A stretch of 64,000 nt of DNA. It comes from DATBLE01 sp036555585. Lineage in GTDB: Bacteria; Actinomycetota; Thermoleophilia; Gaiellales; Gaiellaceae. Made by a program: the position numbers and the translations under genes. The stretch spans positions 1 through 64,000 of the forward strand of contig DATBLE010000027.1 in assembly GCA_036555585.1 (NCBI GenBank). The letters run 5' to 3'. Each line of letters begins with the position of its first letter. Position 1 is the stretch's first letter. Below the pieces are notes generated by a model that did no database searches, had not been told where the DNA came from, and saw only the letters and a program-made list of their open reading frames with translations. Below, piece by piece: positions 35,366 through 43,885 of the stretch.

Positions 35366-35396
35366 GGCTACGCCTCGATCTCCGCGACGCTCTGGG

Positions 35397-35834
35397 TCAA
35401 TCCGCCGGCTGCTCGGTGACGACGAGAACGGGCACCTCGGCGGAGGCGATCAGGCGCTCGGCCACTCCGTGCAGGAGGAACCGTCCGGGGCGCCGGCCGT
35501 GGTGATGGCCGACGACCACCAGGTCGAACCCGTGCTCGCGCGCGTAGTTCAGCAGGTCGTCGACCGGATGATCGCCTTCGATGATCTGCTGGCGGACGTC
35601 GACGCCGGCTCGGTCGGCACGGTCGACGAAGTGGTCGAAGGTCTCCCTGAGGTACCTGACGGCGGCATCGACCGATTCTGCCCGGTCGGCTTCGGTCTCG
35701 GCGTGCGCGGGGGAGTGCGCGACCGATGCGGCGACGATGCCCGCCTGGTAGCGGCGGGCGAGGTCGAGGGCGAGGTCGAATGCCCGTGCGGACGGGCGTG
35801 AGCCGTCCCAGGCGACGAGGATCTCCTGGAACAT
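35397..35834 (-). CDS. universal stress protein (UspA family)
   Basis: A 145-aa Usp fold: ILVAWDGSRPSARAFDLALDLA at the N-terminus and the ATP-binding pattern VVVGHHHGRRPGRFLLHGVAERLIASAEVPVLVV at the C-terminus, where the usual G-x2-G-x9-G(S/T) is G-HHH-G-RRPGRFLLHG-V, so the last Ser is replaced. The start overlaps the NuoL-like stop by one base (TGATG). Usp genes are known partners of fluoride riboswitches. Confidence 0.85.
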   Translation of the reverse strand: MFQEILVAWDGSRPSARAFDLALDLARRYQAGIVAASVAHSPAHAETEADRAESVDAAVRYLRETFDHFVDRADRAGVDVRQQIIEGDHPVDDLLNYAREHGFDLVVVGHHHGRRPGRFLLHGVAERLIASAEVPVLVVTEQPAD

Positions 35835-37804
35835 CAGTGACGGAGGGCTGGGATCATGGCGAGTGCTCCTAGCAGGACGAGTAGGACATACAGCAGGTAG
35901 AGGCCGAGCCGGCCCGACTGCAGCCGCCGGGAGAAGCCGGAGAGCCGAAGGCCTGCGGCCACTAGTGGCTCGTACAGGTAGTGCTCGAACGCGGGCACCA
36001 CGCGCGTCGACAGCGCGAGGCGTTCCGGCTGCCTCCCGCCGCCCTCGGGTTGGATCGTTCGGCGGAACCCGTAGAGACCGGCCAGGACGACCCGGATCGG
36101 ATTGGCGTAGCCCTCCGGCGTGTACTGGACGGCGGCGATGTCGGGTGCGGTTCCCGAGAGCCAGACCGGAGCGCGACGGACCGGCGGCTTCAGGAGTACC
36201 CGGACGAGGAGGGCGGCTGCGACCAGGAAGGTCGGGATCGCAAGTGTCAGCCATGTCGGCGAGAGCACCGAGAAGTCCTTGTATACGGGGCCGAGGACCA
36301 GCGGGTGCCTGATGGTCGTCTCCGCCGGGTCGAAGCCGAGGACGCCGCTGAGGCCTTTGCCGAGCCAGCGGATCTCCCACGGCGCGGCCGCTCCCAGGAA
36401 CAGCAGGGTGACACCGAAGGCGACGAAGCCGATGCCTCCTCGGCGCGTCTCGGGCTCCGGTTCCAGCCGGCGGCGTGGACGCCCGAGGAAGATTCCGCCG
36501 AAGAGGCGGGCGAACGCGAGCAGCGCGATGCCTGCGGTCAGCGCGACCATCGCGCCCCCGAGCGCCATGAACAACTGAGCGTCCGAGTTCTTCAGGCGGA
36601 ACCCCTGCAGGAGTGCCTCCAGGGTGAACCACTCGCTCACGAACCCGCCGAAGGGGGGCAGCGCCGCGAGAGTCAGGACGGCGAGTCCGAAGCCGAGCGC
36701 CGTCCCTGGGAGCCTCGTTGCGAGGCCCCCGAGCGGCCCCGTCGTCCGCTCCCCGGTCGCCTCGGCGACGTTCTGCGCGCCCAGGAACGCGCCCGCCTTC
36801 GCGATCCCGTGCATGATCACGTGCAGGGTCGCGGCGAGGAGCCCCGCGGCCGCCAGTTCCGGCTTGTTGGCGCTCTGTCCGATGAGGGCAACTCCGAGGC
36901 CGACGAGCGCGATACCTCCGTGCTCGACGCTCGAGAAGCCGAGGAACCGCTTCACGTCGTCCTGAACGACCGCGTAGAGGATCCCGGCGATCGCACCCAG
37001 ACCGCCGACCATCACCAGCAGCTCTCCCCACCAGAGCGACGCCGGCGCGAGCGTGCCGTACACGAGTCTCCAGAGCCCGTAGAAGCCTGCGTTGAAGGCG
37101 ACGGCGATGGTCGCTGCGGTCGCGGCGGGCGCAGCCTGGTACAGGCCCGGGAGCGGCACCTGGAAGGGAAGCAGCCCGATCTTGGTGCCGAAGCCGACGA
37201 GCAGGAGGACGAAGGCGACGTCGTGGGTCGTGCCGAGGCCGGGCGCGGCCTGTTGCCAGTCGCTGAACTCGAAGCTTCCGGTCTGGCCGTAGAGCAGCGC
37301 GAAGGCGGCGAGTATCGCCGCCCCGCCCACCTTGTTCACCGCCGAGGCGAAGTAGGCGGCCGCCAGCGCCGCCGGCCGGTCACGGCCGAGGCTGCCGAGG
37401 ATGTAGAGGCAGACGCTGAGCGTCTCCCAGGCGAGGAAGAAGACGAATGCCTGATCGGCGCCGAGGACGGCCGCCAGCGCGAGGACGACGAGCACGTGGA
37501 GAGTGGCGGCCGCCCGGCGAGTCGGACGCTCGGCGAGAGCGACGGACACCGCAGCGGCAGTTCCGCCGACCAGCGCGAGGAAGATCCCGCTGAGCCGGTC
37601 GGCGACCAGCGCGGACGGGCCGAACCCGAGCCACGTCCCGAGATCCACACGGGCATCCGACCAGCCGCCCGCGCTGACGACTCCGACTGCGCAGAGCACC
37701 GCGGATCCGACCGCAGCAGCGCCCATGGCAAGGTGGGGCCGGATCAGGGCGAGCCCGGCCGCCCCGCAGAGGACGAGCAGGGCCGCGGCGAAGACGCCGT
37801 TCAC
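35834..37804 (-). CDS. hyfB: HyfB/NuoL-like antiporter-type membrane subunit
   Basis: A 656-aa polytopic protein of the complex I ND5/Mrp family. The charged residues of the ion path are kept: Glu in FFLAWETLSVCLYILG, Lys in VGFGTKIGLLPFQVPLP and His/Lys in LHVIMHGIAKAGAFLG. The C-terminus carries about two further helices but no long lateral helix can be confirmed. GTG start at 37804 overlaps the small-subunit stop (GTGA). It forms part of the membrane arm with the HyfF- and HyfC/E-like proteins encoded upstream in the operon. Confidence 0.88.
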   Translation of the reverse strand: MNGVFAAALLVLCGAAGLALIRPHLAMGAAAVGSAVLCAVGVVSAGGWSDARVDLGTWLGFGPSALVADRLSGIFLALVGGTAAAVSVALAERPTRRAAATLHVLVVLALAAVLGADQAFVFFLAWETLSVCLYILGSLGRDRPAALAAAYFASAVNKVGGAAILAAFALLYGQTGSFEFSDWQQAAPGLGTTHDVAFVLLLVGFGTKIGLLPFQVPLPGLYQAAPAATAATIAVAFNAGFYGLWRLVYGTLAPASLWWGELLVMVGGLGAIAGILYAVVQDDVKRFLGFSSVEHGGIALVGLGVALIGQSANKPELAAAGLLAATLHVIMHGIAKAGAFLGAQNVAEATGERTTGPLGGLATRLPGTALGFGLAVLTLAALPPFGGFVSEWFTLEALLQGFRLKNSDAQLFMALGGAMVALTAGIALLAFARLFGGIFLGRPRRRLEPEPETRRGGIGFVAFGVTLLFLGAAAPWEIRWLGKGLSGVLGFDPAETTIRHPLVLGPVYKDFSVLSPTWLTLAIPTFLVAAALLVRVLLKPPVRRAPVWLSGTAPDIAAVQYTPEGYANPIRVVLAGLYGFRRTIQPEGGGRQPERLALSTRVVPAFEHYLYEPLVAAGLRLSGFSRRLQSGRLGLYLLYVLLVLLGALAMIPALRH

Positions 37805-38571
37805 GCCGCCGCCTCCCGGGTGACGACGCCGGCGGCGAGCAGCAATCCGTGCAAGAGGGCGATCGGGCTCGGCGGAGAGCCGGGGACGTAGACGTCGACC
37901 GGGAGGACCTCGTCGACACCGCCGGCTACCCCGCCGACCCCCGTTGCGAGGCCGCCTGAGCAGGCGTCGGTCCCGGCGGCGACGACGGCCTTGGGGTGCG
38001 GCATGACCTCGAACGCCCGGAGGAGGGGCGTCTCCATAGGGCGGGTCACTCCGCCCGTGACGAGAAGGATGTCGGCATGACGAGGGGAGAGCGTGAAGAA
38101 GAGGCCGAGGCGCTGCATGTCGTAGAAGGGGTTCGTCAGTGCGGAGATCTCCCACTCCTCTGCTCCGTCGGATCCGGCGTCGACGTGCCGGACGTGGATC
38201 GAGCGGCGGAGCGTGCGCGACTGCTGCGCAAGGGTGCGACGCAGCTCGCCGGGTGCGCGCTCGGAATCGTTCACGATGAGCGCGCCGCGCCGGCGTGCTG
38301 CCGTCTCGTACTCGGGCTCGAACTCGAAGCGGCTCGGATCGGCGGCCACGCAGGCGCTGCAGAGGATGCAGCGGCCGCGGTCGAGGGATACGCGGCCGCC
38401 GGTGCTCCTGATCGCGCCGGTGGGGCATACCGCCTCCAGTTCCGCGGACGCCGGCTCGTCCCCCCTGAGCGCGACCCGGCCGCGGAAGCCCGGCGGCGCC
38501 TCCTCCGGACGCCGAGGGTAGGCGGTCGTGACGATGCCGCGGTGCAGTCCGCGGGGAATCCACTCCAGCAT
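37801..38571 (-). CDS. ferredoxin domain fused to HyfI/NuoB-like small subunit lacking the proximal cluster ligands
   Basis: A 256-aa protein. Residues 38-80 keep one ferredoxin-type [4Fe-4S] site (Cys49 in a CPTGAI context, then Cys68, Cys71 and Cys74). Residues 127-245 are the NuoB/HyfI fold: NPFYDMQRLGLFFTLSPRHADILLVTG and VDEVLPVDVYVPGSPPSP are unmistakable. The four ligands of the proximal cluster are all replaced: the CxxC pair is Asp135/Glu138, the third Cys is Asp202 and PGC is now PGS (Ser232). Electron transfer through this subunit should therefore stop at the ferredoxin domain. ATG at 38571 overlaps the large-subunit stop by one base. Confidence 0.85.
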   Translation of the reverse strand: MLEWIPRGLHRGIVTTAYPRRPEEAPPGFRGRVALRGDEPASAELEAVCPTGAIRSTGGRVSLDRGRCILCSACVAADPSRFEFEPEYETAARRRGALIVNDSERAPGELRRTLAQQSRTLRRSIHVRHVDAGSDGAEEWEISALTNPFYDMQRLGLFFTLSPRHADILLVTGGVTRPMETPLLRAFEVMPHPKAVVAAGTDACSGGLATGVGGVAGGVDEVLPVDVYVPGSPPSPIALLHGLLLAAGVVTREAAA

Positions 38572-40058
38572 CAGCGGTCTGCTCCTGCCGGCGTGAGCCC
38601 GAAGCTGTGCTCGATGAACGAGAAGTCGGTGAGCACGTCGCCGCGGAACGCGGCGGCGAAGACCGGCCAATTGCGAAGCGACGGGGACGAGATCCGCACC
38701 GTTTGCAGCCGACCCTCGGCGACCTCGACCCAGTAGACGAGCTCACCCATCGGCGCCTCGGCCCACCCGAACGCTGCGCCTGTCGCGGCAGGCAGTTCGG
38801 CGGCCGGCTCGTCCTCTTCCTTCGCATCGCGCTCGAGCGCCTGCCGGATCAGGTGGATGCTCTCGCGGATCTCGTCGAAGCGGACCTCAAGACGGGCCAT
38901 TGCGTCGCCGTCCTCGGCCGTGGCGATCCGGAAGCCCAGTCGCCGGTACGCGCCGTAGGGGCGCTCGAAGCGCGCGTCGGTCGGGATGCCCGATCCGCGC
39001 GCGACCGGCCCGATGCCGGCATAGGCGTCGACCGTAATCGGCTCGAGCGTGCCGCTGCCGATCAGGCGGTCGGTGAAAGAGGGCGTTCTCAGCAGCAGCT
39101 TTCGATCGCGGCGCAGGTCGCGCTCGAGCTCGTTGAGAATGCTTCGGATCTCCGTTGTCGAAAGGAGCGGCTCCGCGCTGATGCCCCCGGGGACGACGAC
39201 GCCGCGCCCGAAGCGACTTCCGCAGAGCCGTGCCCGCAGCCGCATGACCTGCTCCTTGAGGATCCCGAAGCGGGCGACTCCCACCGAGAGGCCGGCGTCC
39301 TCTGCGAGGCGCGTGGCGACGTCGAGATGGTTCGCGATCCGCTCGAGCTCCGCGTGCACGACCCGCCAGAGCTGGGCCCGGGGCGACGGCTCGACGCCGA
39401 GCGCACGCTCGACCGCGTGCGTGAAGGCACACGCATGCGCAACCGACGCAATGCCGGCCACGCGCTCGGCGACCGTCGCCCCGTCCCCCGGAGTGAGACC
39501 GTCGAAACGGCTCTCGAGTCCTCGCCGTTTGAAGTACGGCCGGACTCCCAGTGCCAGCACGTCCTCGCCGCCGGTCTCGATCACGTGCTGGATTGACTCG
39601 AAGACACCGGACCGGATCGGCCCGTAGGGGATCAGGAATGTTCCCTCGCCCTCCACCCGGCGGCGAAGGTGGTCCGGGTCGGGATCGAGGACCGACGCCA
39701 GATCGGGATGCCCGAGGGGGACGATGCCATGGAGGTCGTGCAGCTCTCGCTCCGGGAGGCGAAACGCCGGCGACAGGAGCGCGAGGGACGGAAACGACGA
39801 CGTCCTGTCGACCGACGCCTGGAGAGCGACCAGCTGTCCGCGGACCGCGAAGGCGACGGCGAGGGACCGCTCCGGCCTGAGGAACATCGCGACGAACCTG
39901 GCGCGCCGTTCGAGCAGGAGCGCCGCCGCCCGATCGACTACCCCGATCGGCAGCAGCAGACGCTGCTCGCCGGGCGGAGCCGGTTCGCGGACTGCCCGAA
40001 AGCGACCGTCGAGGAACTCGTGCGCTTCGCCTGCGGGGATGGTGCTCCCCGCGGTCAT
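38571..40058 (-). CDS. HyfG/HycE-like (NuoC-NuoD) large subunit lacking NiFe-binding cysteines
   Basis: A 495-aa protein. Residues 1-125 are NuoC-like, with LSPAFRLPERELHDLHGIVPLGHPDL. The rest is the NiFe-hydrogenase/NuoD large subunit fold (PYGPIRSGVFESIQHVIE, VVHAELERIANHLDVATRLAED). The L1 motif, CxxC in hydrogenases, reads ERVAGIASVAH with Ala201 and Ala204. The C-terminal L2 motif DPCxxC is absent, the protein ending SFIEHSFGLTPAG. So no NiFe centre can form. Together with the small subunit this excludes hydrogenase activity. ATG at 40058 overlaps the HyfF stop (ATGA). Confidence 0.87.
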   Translation of the reverse strand: MTAGSTIPAGEAHEFLDGRFRAVREPAPPGEQRLLLPIGVVDRAAALLLERRARFVAMFLRPERSLAVAFAVRGQLVALQASVDRTSSFPSLALLSPAFRLPERELHDLHGIVPLGHPDLASVLDPDPDHLRRRVEGEGTFLIPYGPIRSGVFESIQHVIETGGEDVLALGVRPYFKRRGLESRFDGLTPGDGATVAERVAGIASVAHACAFTHAVERALGVEPSPRAQLWRVVHAELERIANHLDVATRLAEDAGLSVGVARFGILKEQVMRLRARLCGSRFGRGVVVPGGISAEPLLSTTEIRSILNELERDLRRDRKLLLRTPSFTDRLIGSGTLEPITVDAYAGIGPVARGSGIPTDARFERPYGAYRRLGFRIATAEDGDAMARLEVRFDEIRESIHLIRQALERDAKEEDEPAAELPAATGAAFGWAEAPMGELVYWVEVAEGRLQTVRISSPSLRNWPVFAAAFRGDVLTDFSFIEHSFGLTPAGADR

Positions 40059-41518
40059 CGAGCGGCGATCTGGTCGGCGGCGTGCCCCAGGAGCGTCGAG
40101 AGCCCGCTCGGAACGTGCAGTCCGAGGCCGACGACGACGACGAGGCAAGCCGCCATCGCGGCGACCATCGTCCAGCTCGTCTCCCCTCGCGGCGCGTCGG
40201 GCGTCGCGGCCGAGAGCACCATCCGGCCGGCATGCCAGACGACCCCGAGGAACGCCACGTTGACGAAGACGAGCAGCAGCGTCACCCAGACGTACTCGGG
40301 TGTGGCAAAACCGCCGCTGACGATCTGGAACTCGCTCCGGAAGATGCCCGAGACCGGCAGGCCGCTGAGCGCCAGAACCGCCGCGAGAAACATCGGGCCG
40401 GAGGCCGGCAGAGCGTGCGCTACCCCCTGCACGGAGTCGATCTCCTTGCTCCCGAAACGCCTCAGGATCGAGCCCGTGCCGAAGAACGCCATCCCCTTCG
40501 CCGCAGCGTGGTTGAGCACGTGCAGCAGGGCGCCCGCGACAGCGATGCGCACTCCGAAGCCGATGCCGAGCGCGATCACGCCCATGTGCTCGATCGTCGA
40601 GTAGGCGAGGAGCCGCTTGTAGTTCTCCTGGCGGAGCACGAAGAGGGCGGCGACGAGCAGCGACGCGGTGCCGAACACGAGCAGGACGTGGCGGGGAAAG
40701 TGCTGGCCGACCGTGACGGCGGTCACCTGGTAGAAGCGGAGGATGGCGTAGAGGGCGTTCGCGAGCAGGGCGCCGGAGAGCAGCGCCGACACCGGGCTCG
40801 GGGCCTCGCTGTGTGCATCCGGGAGCCAGGTGTGGAGCGGCGCGAAGCCCGCCTTGGTGCCGAAGCCGACCACCGCGAGGAGGAACGCGATCTCGACCTC
40901 GGTGGGCGGCAGTTGCCCGCCGACCGGAAGATAGCGCGTGAAGCGCGGGAGGTAGGCCTCGCCGAGAGTCTGCGTCCCCGAGGCGTACAGGATGACCACC
41001 GCGAGGAGGGCGATCCCGAGGCCGACGGACGCGATCAGGACGTATTTCCACGCCGCCTCGAGTGCTGCATCCGTTCGCTCCAGCGCGACCAGGAGGACCG
41101 AGACGATCGTGGTCAGCTCGACGGCCACCCACAGCGTGGCGAAGTCGTTCATCAGGGGGACGAGCAGCATCGTCCAGCCGAAGAGGTTGAAGTAGCCGAA
41201 GTACGTGCGGACGAACGAGTCCTGTCCGTGCCGATGCGCTCCGGTCCTCAGGTAGCCGATCGAGAAGATGCTCCCCGCCGCGTAGAGGAAGCTGCTCGCC
41301 AGCAGGAACACGGCTCCGAGCGAATCCAGGCGCAGCCAGGCGCCGGCAGTCGTCAGAGGCACGTCGTGGCGGACGGAGACCGCGGCGCCGACCGAGAGCG
41401 CGAAGCAGATGCCGCCCGCCGCGGCGGTCGCGAGCTCGCCGGCGCGCTGTGATCCGACGAAGGCGAACGCCGCGCCGACCAGCGGTACGAGGACCAGGAC
41501 GACGAGGACGGCGTCCAT
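40055..41518 (-). CDS. hyfF: HyfF-like antiporter-type membrane subunit
   Basis: A 487-aa ND2/4/5-type protein with about 14 membrane segments. Conserved ion-path residues: Glu in LWVAVELTTIVSVLLVAL, Lys in VVGFGTKAGFAPLHTWLPDA, His in YSTIEHMGVIALGIGFG and Lys in HVLNHAAAKGMAFFG. The pattern HTWLPDAHSEAPSPVSALLSG matches HyfF. ATG at 41518, one base after the HyfC/E stop. Central part of a proton- or cation-translocating module. Confidence 0.88.
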   Translation of the reverse strand: MDAVLVVLVLVPLVGAAFAFVGSQRAGELATAAAGGICFALSVGAAVSVRHDVPLTTAGAWLRLDSLGAVFLLASSFLYAAGSIFSIGYLRTGAHRHGQDSFVRTYFGYFNLFGWTMLLVPLMNDFATLWVAVELTTIVSVLLVALERTDAALEAAWKYVLIASVGLGIALLAVVILYASGTQTLGEAYLPRFTRYLPVGGQLPPTEVEIAFLLAVVGFGTKAGFAPLHTWLPDAHSEAPSPVSALLSGALLANALYAILRFYQVTAVTVGQHFPRHVLLVFGTASLLVAALFVLRQENYKRLLAYSTIEHMGVIALGIGFGVRIAVAGALLHVLNHAAAKGMAFFGTGSILRRFGSKEIDSVQGVAHALPASGPMFLAAVLALSGLPVSGIFRSEFQIVSGGFATPEYVWVTLLLVFVNVAFLGVVWHAGRMVLSAATPDAPRGETSWTMVAAMAACLVVVVGLGLHVPSGLSTLLGHAADQIAAR

Positions 41519-41519
41519 C

Positions 41520-43148
41520 TCAGCCGCGGAGCCGGTTCAGCACGTCGGTCGTGACCGAGGTGCGCTGGACGCTGAAGTACTGGACGAGGAGGACGAAGAC
41601 GAGGAGCCCGACGAAGACGTCAAAGAGGAGGAGCAGGGCGAGGATCAGCGGAAGGCTCGGTGCGATGACCAGGGCCGCGAGGGTGACGCCGTTCTCGAGC
41701 ACGAGGAAGCCGATCACCTGTGACGGCGCGTAGGGCCTGAGGATCATCAGGAGGAGCGCGACCAGCACGATCGCGACCGCAATCCCGAGCGCCTCCAGCG
41801 GGAGCGCTCCCTCGTGATCGAGATGGAGCCGGGAGAGGGCGATGAAGCTGAAGCTGGAGAGGACGATGCCGAGCAGTGCCGCGCTCGGAACCCGCACCGT
41901 CGACGGCACCCGCATGGATACGTCGAGCCTCGTGATGGTCGCGCCGATCGCCAGCGGGATGGCGATCGTCTTGAAGGCGATCGTGATCGCCCCGATCACC
42001 CAGAGATCGGCGTGGTGAAGCTTCGCCGCCGCCGCGAACGCGACGATAGCGACGGCGGCGGAACCGAGGCCGTACAGCCGCAGCTGCCCTCGAACGTCCT
42101 GCGTTCGAAGAAGTGCGAACTCGAGCAAGAGGACGGTGACTGCCACGACGCTCGCGATGCCGCCGAAGACGGTGAGGTGGACGGTTCCGAACTCCCCCTG
42201 GAGCACGAACGTGATCACCGCCAGGACGGCGAAGAGGAAGCCGGCCACGGTGAACTCTGGGATCTTGTAGAGGCGCAGCTTCGCGAACGACGACTCGATC
42301 ACGACGATCGCAGCGCCGACGACGACGGCTTTGCCGAACAGGACCGCGATCGCGACGAGGACGCTGTCGAGCTGTCTGTCCCCCGCCAGGCCCCACGGTG
42401 CGGTGAGGACGTTGGCGAGGATGACGAACAGGATCATCTGCTTCATCGACGAGCCCCACTTGAGCAGCGCGTAGCCGGGGCCGGAGTGCTCGAGCGTCCG
42501 TCCTTCCTCGATCATCCCGAACTCGAGCGTGGCGCCGTGGTTCTCGAGAGGGATCCGTCCGGTCTCGGAGATGACGACCATGAAGAACGCAGCCGCCGCG
42601 AGAAGATGCGCTGGCCGGAAGACCTCGACCGCGGATGACTCGAGCGTCGCGGCGAAGGCGTACGGGAGGTCGGTGCTCGTGATCAGGGCGACCGAGAAGA
42701 TCACGAAGATGATCGTCGGCTCGCCGAGCGCCCCGAAGGTGCGGAGCCGGCTTGAGCCGAGCTGCGTGTACGGGCTGCCGCTGTCGATGGCGGCCAGCGA
42801 GACGGCGTAGCTTGCAAGCCCGAGCACGAAGCCGCCGCCGAGGATGTCGCCCATGTAGGCCGGCTGGGGCGGGAAATCCGTCAGCACCGGGATGAGGAGC
42901 GGCACGACGCAGTAGCAGGCGAACGCGACGTAGGGCGCGATCCGGAACACCGGCCCGGCGCCGTCGGGGACGACCGTCTCCTTCCGGAAGAACTTGGCGA
43001 TGTCGTGGTACGGCTGGAGAAGTCTCGGCCCACGCCGGCCCTGGATCAGGGCCTCCGCCCGCGCGATCACGCCGGTCACCAGCGGCGAGACGAGCAGGAC
43101 CGTCCCCACCTGGAAGACCTGGATCAGTCCATCGCTCAGATGCGGCAT
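41520..43148 (-). CDS. HyfC-HyfE fusion (NuoH-like plus NuoK-like membrane subunit)
   Basis: A 542-aa polytopic protein. Residues 1 to about 315 match HyfC/NuoH: RRGPRLLQPYHDIAKFFRKE, SETGRIPLENHGATLEFGMI and EGRTLEHSGPGYALLKWGSS. Residues about 325-542 match HyfE, with QVIGFLVLENGVTLAALVIA carrying the NuoK-type Glu. In hydrogenase-4 these are separate genes, so this is a fusion in one frame. ATG at 43148 with AAGGAG 12 bases upstream; first gene of the operon, 35 bases below fluoride riboswitch copy C. Confidence 0.85.
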   Translation of the reverse strand: MPHLSDGLIQVFQVGTVLLVSPLVTGVIARAEALIQGRRGPRLLQPYHDIAKFFRKETVVPDGAGPVFRIAPYVAFACYCVVPLLIPVLTDFPPQPAYMGDILGGGFVLGLASYAVSLAAIDSGSPYTQLGSSRLRTFGALGEPTIIFVIFSVALITSTDLPYAFAATLESSAVEVFRPAHLLAAAAFFMVVISETGRIPLENHGATLEFGMIEEGRTLEHSGPGYALLKWGSSMKQMILFVILANVLTAPWGLAGDRQLDSVLVAIAVLFGKAVVVGAAIVVIESSFAKLRLYKIPEFTVAGFLFAVLAVITFVLQGEFGTVHLTVFGGIASVVAVTVLLLEFALLRTQDVRGQLRLYGLGSAAVAIVAFAAAAKLHHADLWVIGAITIAFKTIAIPLAIGATITRLDVSMRVPSTVRVPSAALLGIVLSSFSFIALSRLHLDHEGALPLEALGIAVAIVLVALLLMILRPYAPSQVIGFLVLENGVTLAALVIAPSLPLILALLLLFDVFVGLLVFVLLVQYFSVQRTSVTTDVLNRLRG

Positions 43149-43183
43149 CGCGTCCCGACGTCTCCTTGCCCTCGCCTGCGAGC

Positions 43184-43251
43184 TAGAAGCCATCAGCCGT
43201 CGGAACGGCGGTTCGGAGCGGGACCCGCTCCCGCCAGAGCTTCATCTGGCG
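43184..43251 (-). promoter_or_regulatory. fluoride riboswitch (crcB motif), copy C, with an extra helix
   Basis: Minus strand. Helix 1 is CGCCAG/CTGGCG around ATGAAGCT; helix 2 is GCCGT-TCCG-ACGGC; then CTGATGG, and the pseudoknot GAAGCT pairs with GGCTTC using a U-G pair at its end. The joining region carries an added hairpin GGAGCGG-GTC-CCGCTCC not present in the other copies. Different bases but preserved pairing in both helices is strong support. It leads the hydrogenase-like operon. Confidence 0.85.
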
Positions 43252-43373
43252 TCGCCAGCGTAGCGAAACACCGACGCGGGCAGACCGTACCGGAGCGGAA
43301 GGACGCAGCTGGACTCGATCTCGGGTACGGCCCGACGCCCGGCTACGTTCGGCTACGCTGGTTCCACACCGGT

Positions 43374-43420
43374 CGCGATGAGGCCCGCGCTCAACCGCCT
43401 ACGGGCTGATGGCTTCTGTG
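43374..43420 (+). promoter_or_regulatory. fluoride riboswitch (crcB motif), copy D
   Basis: Helix 1 CGCG/CGCG around ATGAGGCC, helix 2 GCC-TACG-GGC, then CTGATGG and GGCTTC for the pseudoknot with GAGGCC. The 3' end reads TGTG rather than TAC. It is divergent from copy C, with 122 bases between them; a TACGCT sequence precedes both elements (43354-43359 here, complement of 43257-43262 for copy C) and might be the -10 box. It leads two unrecognised genes. Confidence 0.82.
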
Positions 43421-43453
43421 TCTTCCTCGGAGGTGTTCGAAGGAGGCGTACGT

Positions 43454-43885
43454 ATGAGCCACATCGCGCCGGAGCCAACCGGAAGTGCAAGCATCGAGGT
43501 CGAGATCGACATCGATCGTGCCGGGCTCGACCAGCTGCGAGACCGGGCGGGCGACGCCGCACCGACCACGGACGAGGATCTTCTGCGCTACCTCGTGTAC
43601 CTGGGCGCAGGCTATCTCGAGGCCGAAGCGGTCCGTGGAGGAGCCTCGAGCCTCCACGGTGCGTACGAACGGGTGGACCGTATGCACGGCGCCGTGGTGG
43701 GGCGCTCGTCGGTCCTGAGCTTCCACTTCGGCGAGTCGGCACGCGAGTTCGCGGAGGAGGAGAGGGCACACGCGGCCCACGAGCGAAGTGCAGGAGCCTA
43801 CGAGGCTCTCGTCGGGAAGCTCGAGGCGGAGATTGCAGTTCGCGAAGAGCGCATCGCACACCTCGAAGAGGCGCTGGAAACATGA
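43454..43885 (+). CDS. unknown protein with C-terminal coiled coil, fluoride-riboswitch controlled
   Basis: A 143-aa acidic protein I do not recognise. The N-terminal part (EVEIDIDRAGLDQLRDRAGD) is beta/alpha, the middle contains a Tyr-rich LLRYLVYLGAGYLEAEAV helix, and residues about 98-143 form a long charged helix ending EIAVREERIAHLEEALET, probably a coiled coil. ATG at 43454 with AGGAGG at 43441-43446. First gene behind riboswitch D; the stop overlaps the next start (ATGA), so the two products may interact. Confidence 0.7.
   Translation: MSHIAPEPTGSASIEVEIDIDRAGLDQLRDRAGDAAPTTDEDLLRYLVYLGAGYLEAEAVRGGASSLHGAYERVDRMHGAVVGRSSVLSFHFGESAREFAEEERAHAAHERSAGAYEALVGKLEAEIAVREERIAHLEEALET

Noticed and set aside
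35834..43148. Formate hydrogenlyase or hydrogenase-4 producing H2
   Set aside because: The NiFe-binding cysteines and the proximal cluster ligands are missing, and the Sec formate dehydrogenase is 17 kb away next to NAD-linked partners.
29452..43420. The four repeated segments as a mobile element or attachment site
   Set aside because: They differ in helix bases but keep pairing, lie just before gene starts and match the fluoride riboswitch, so regulation explains them.
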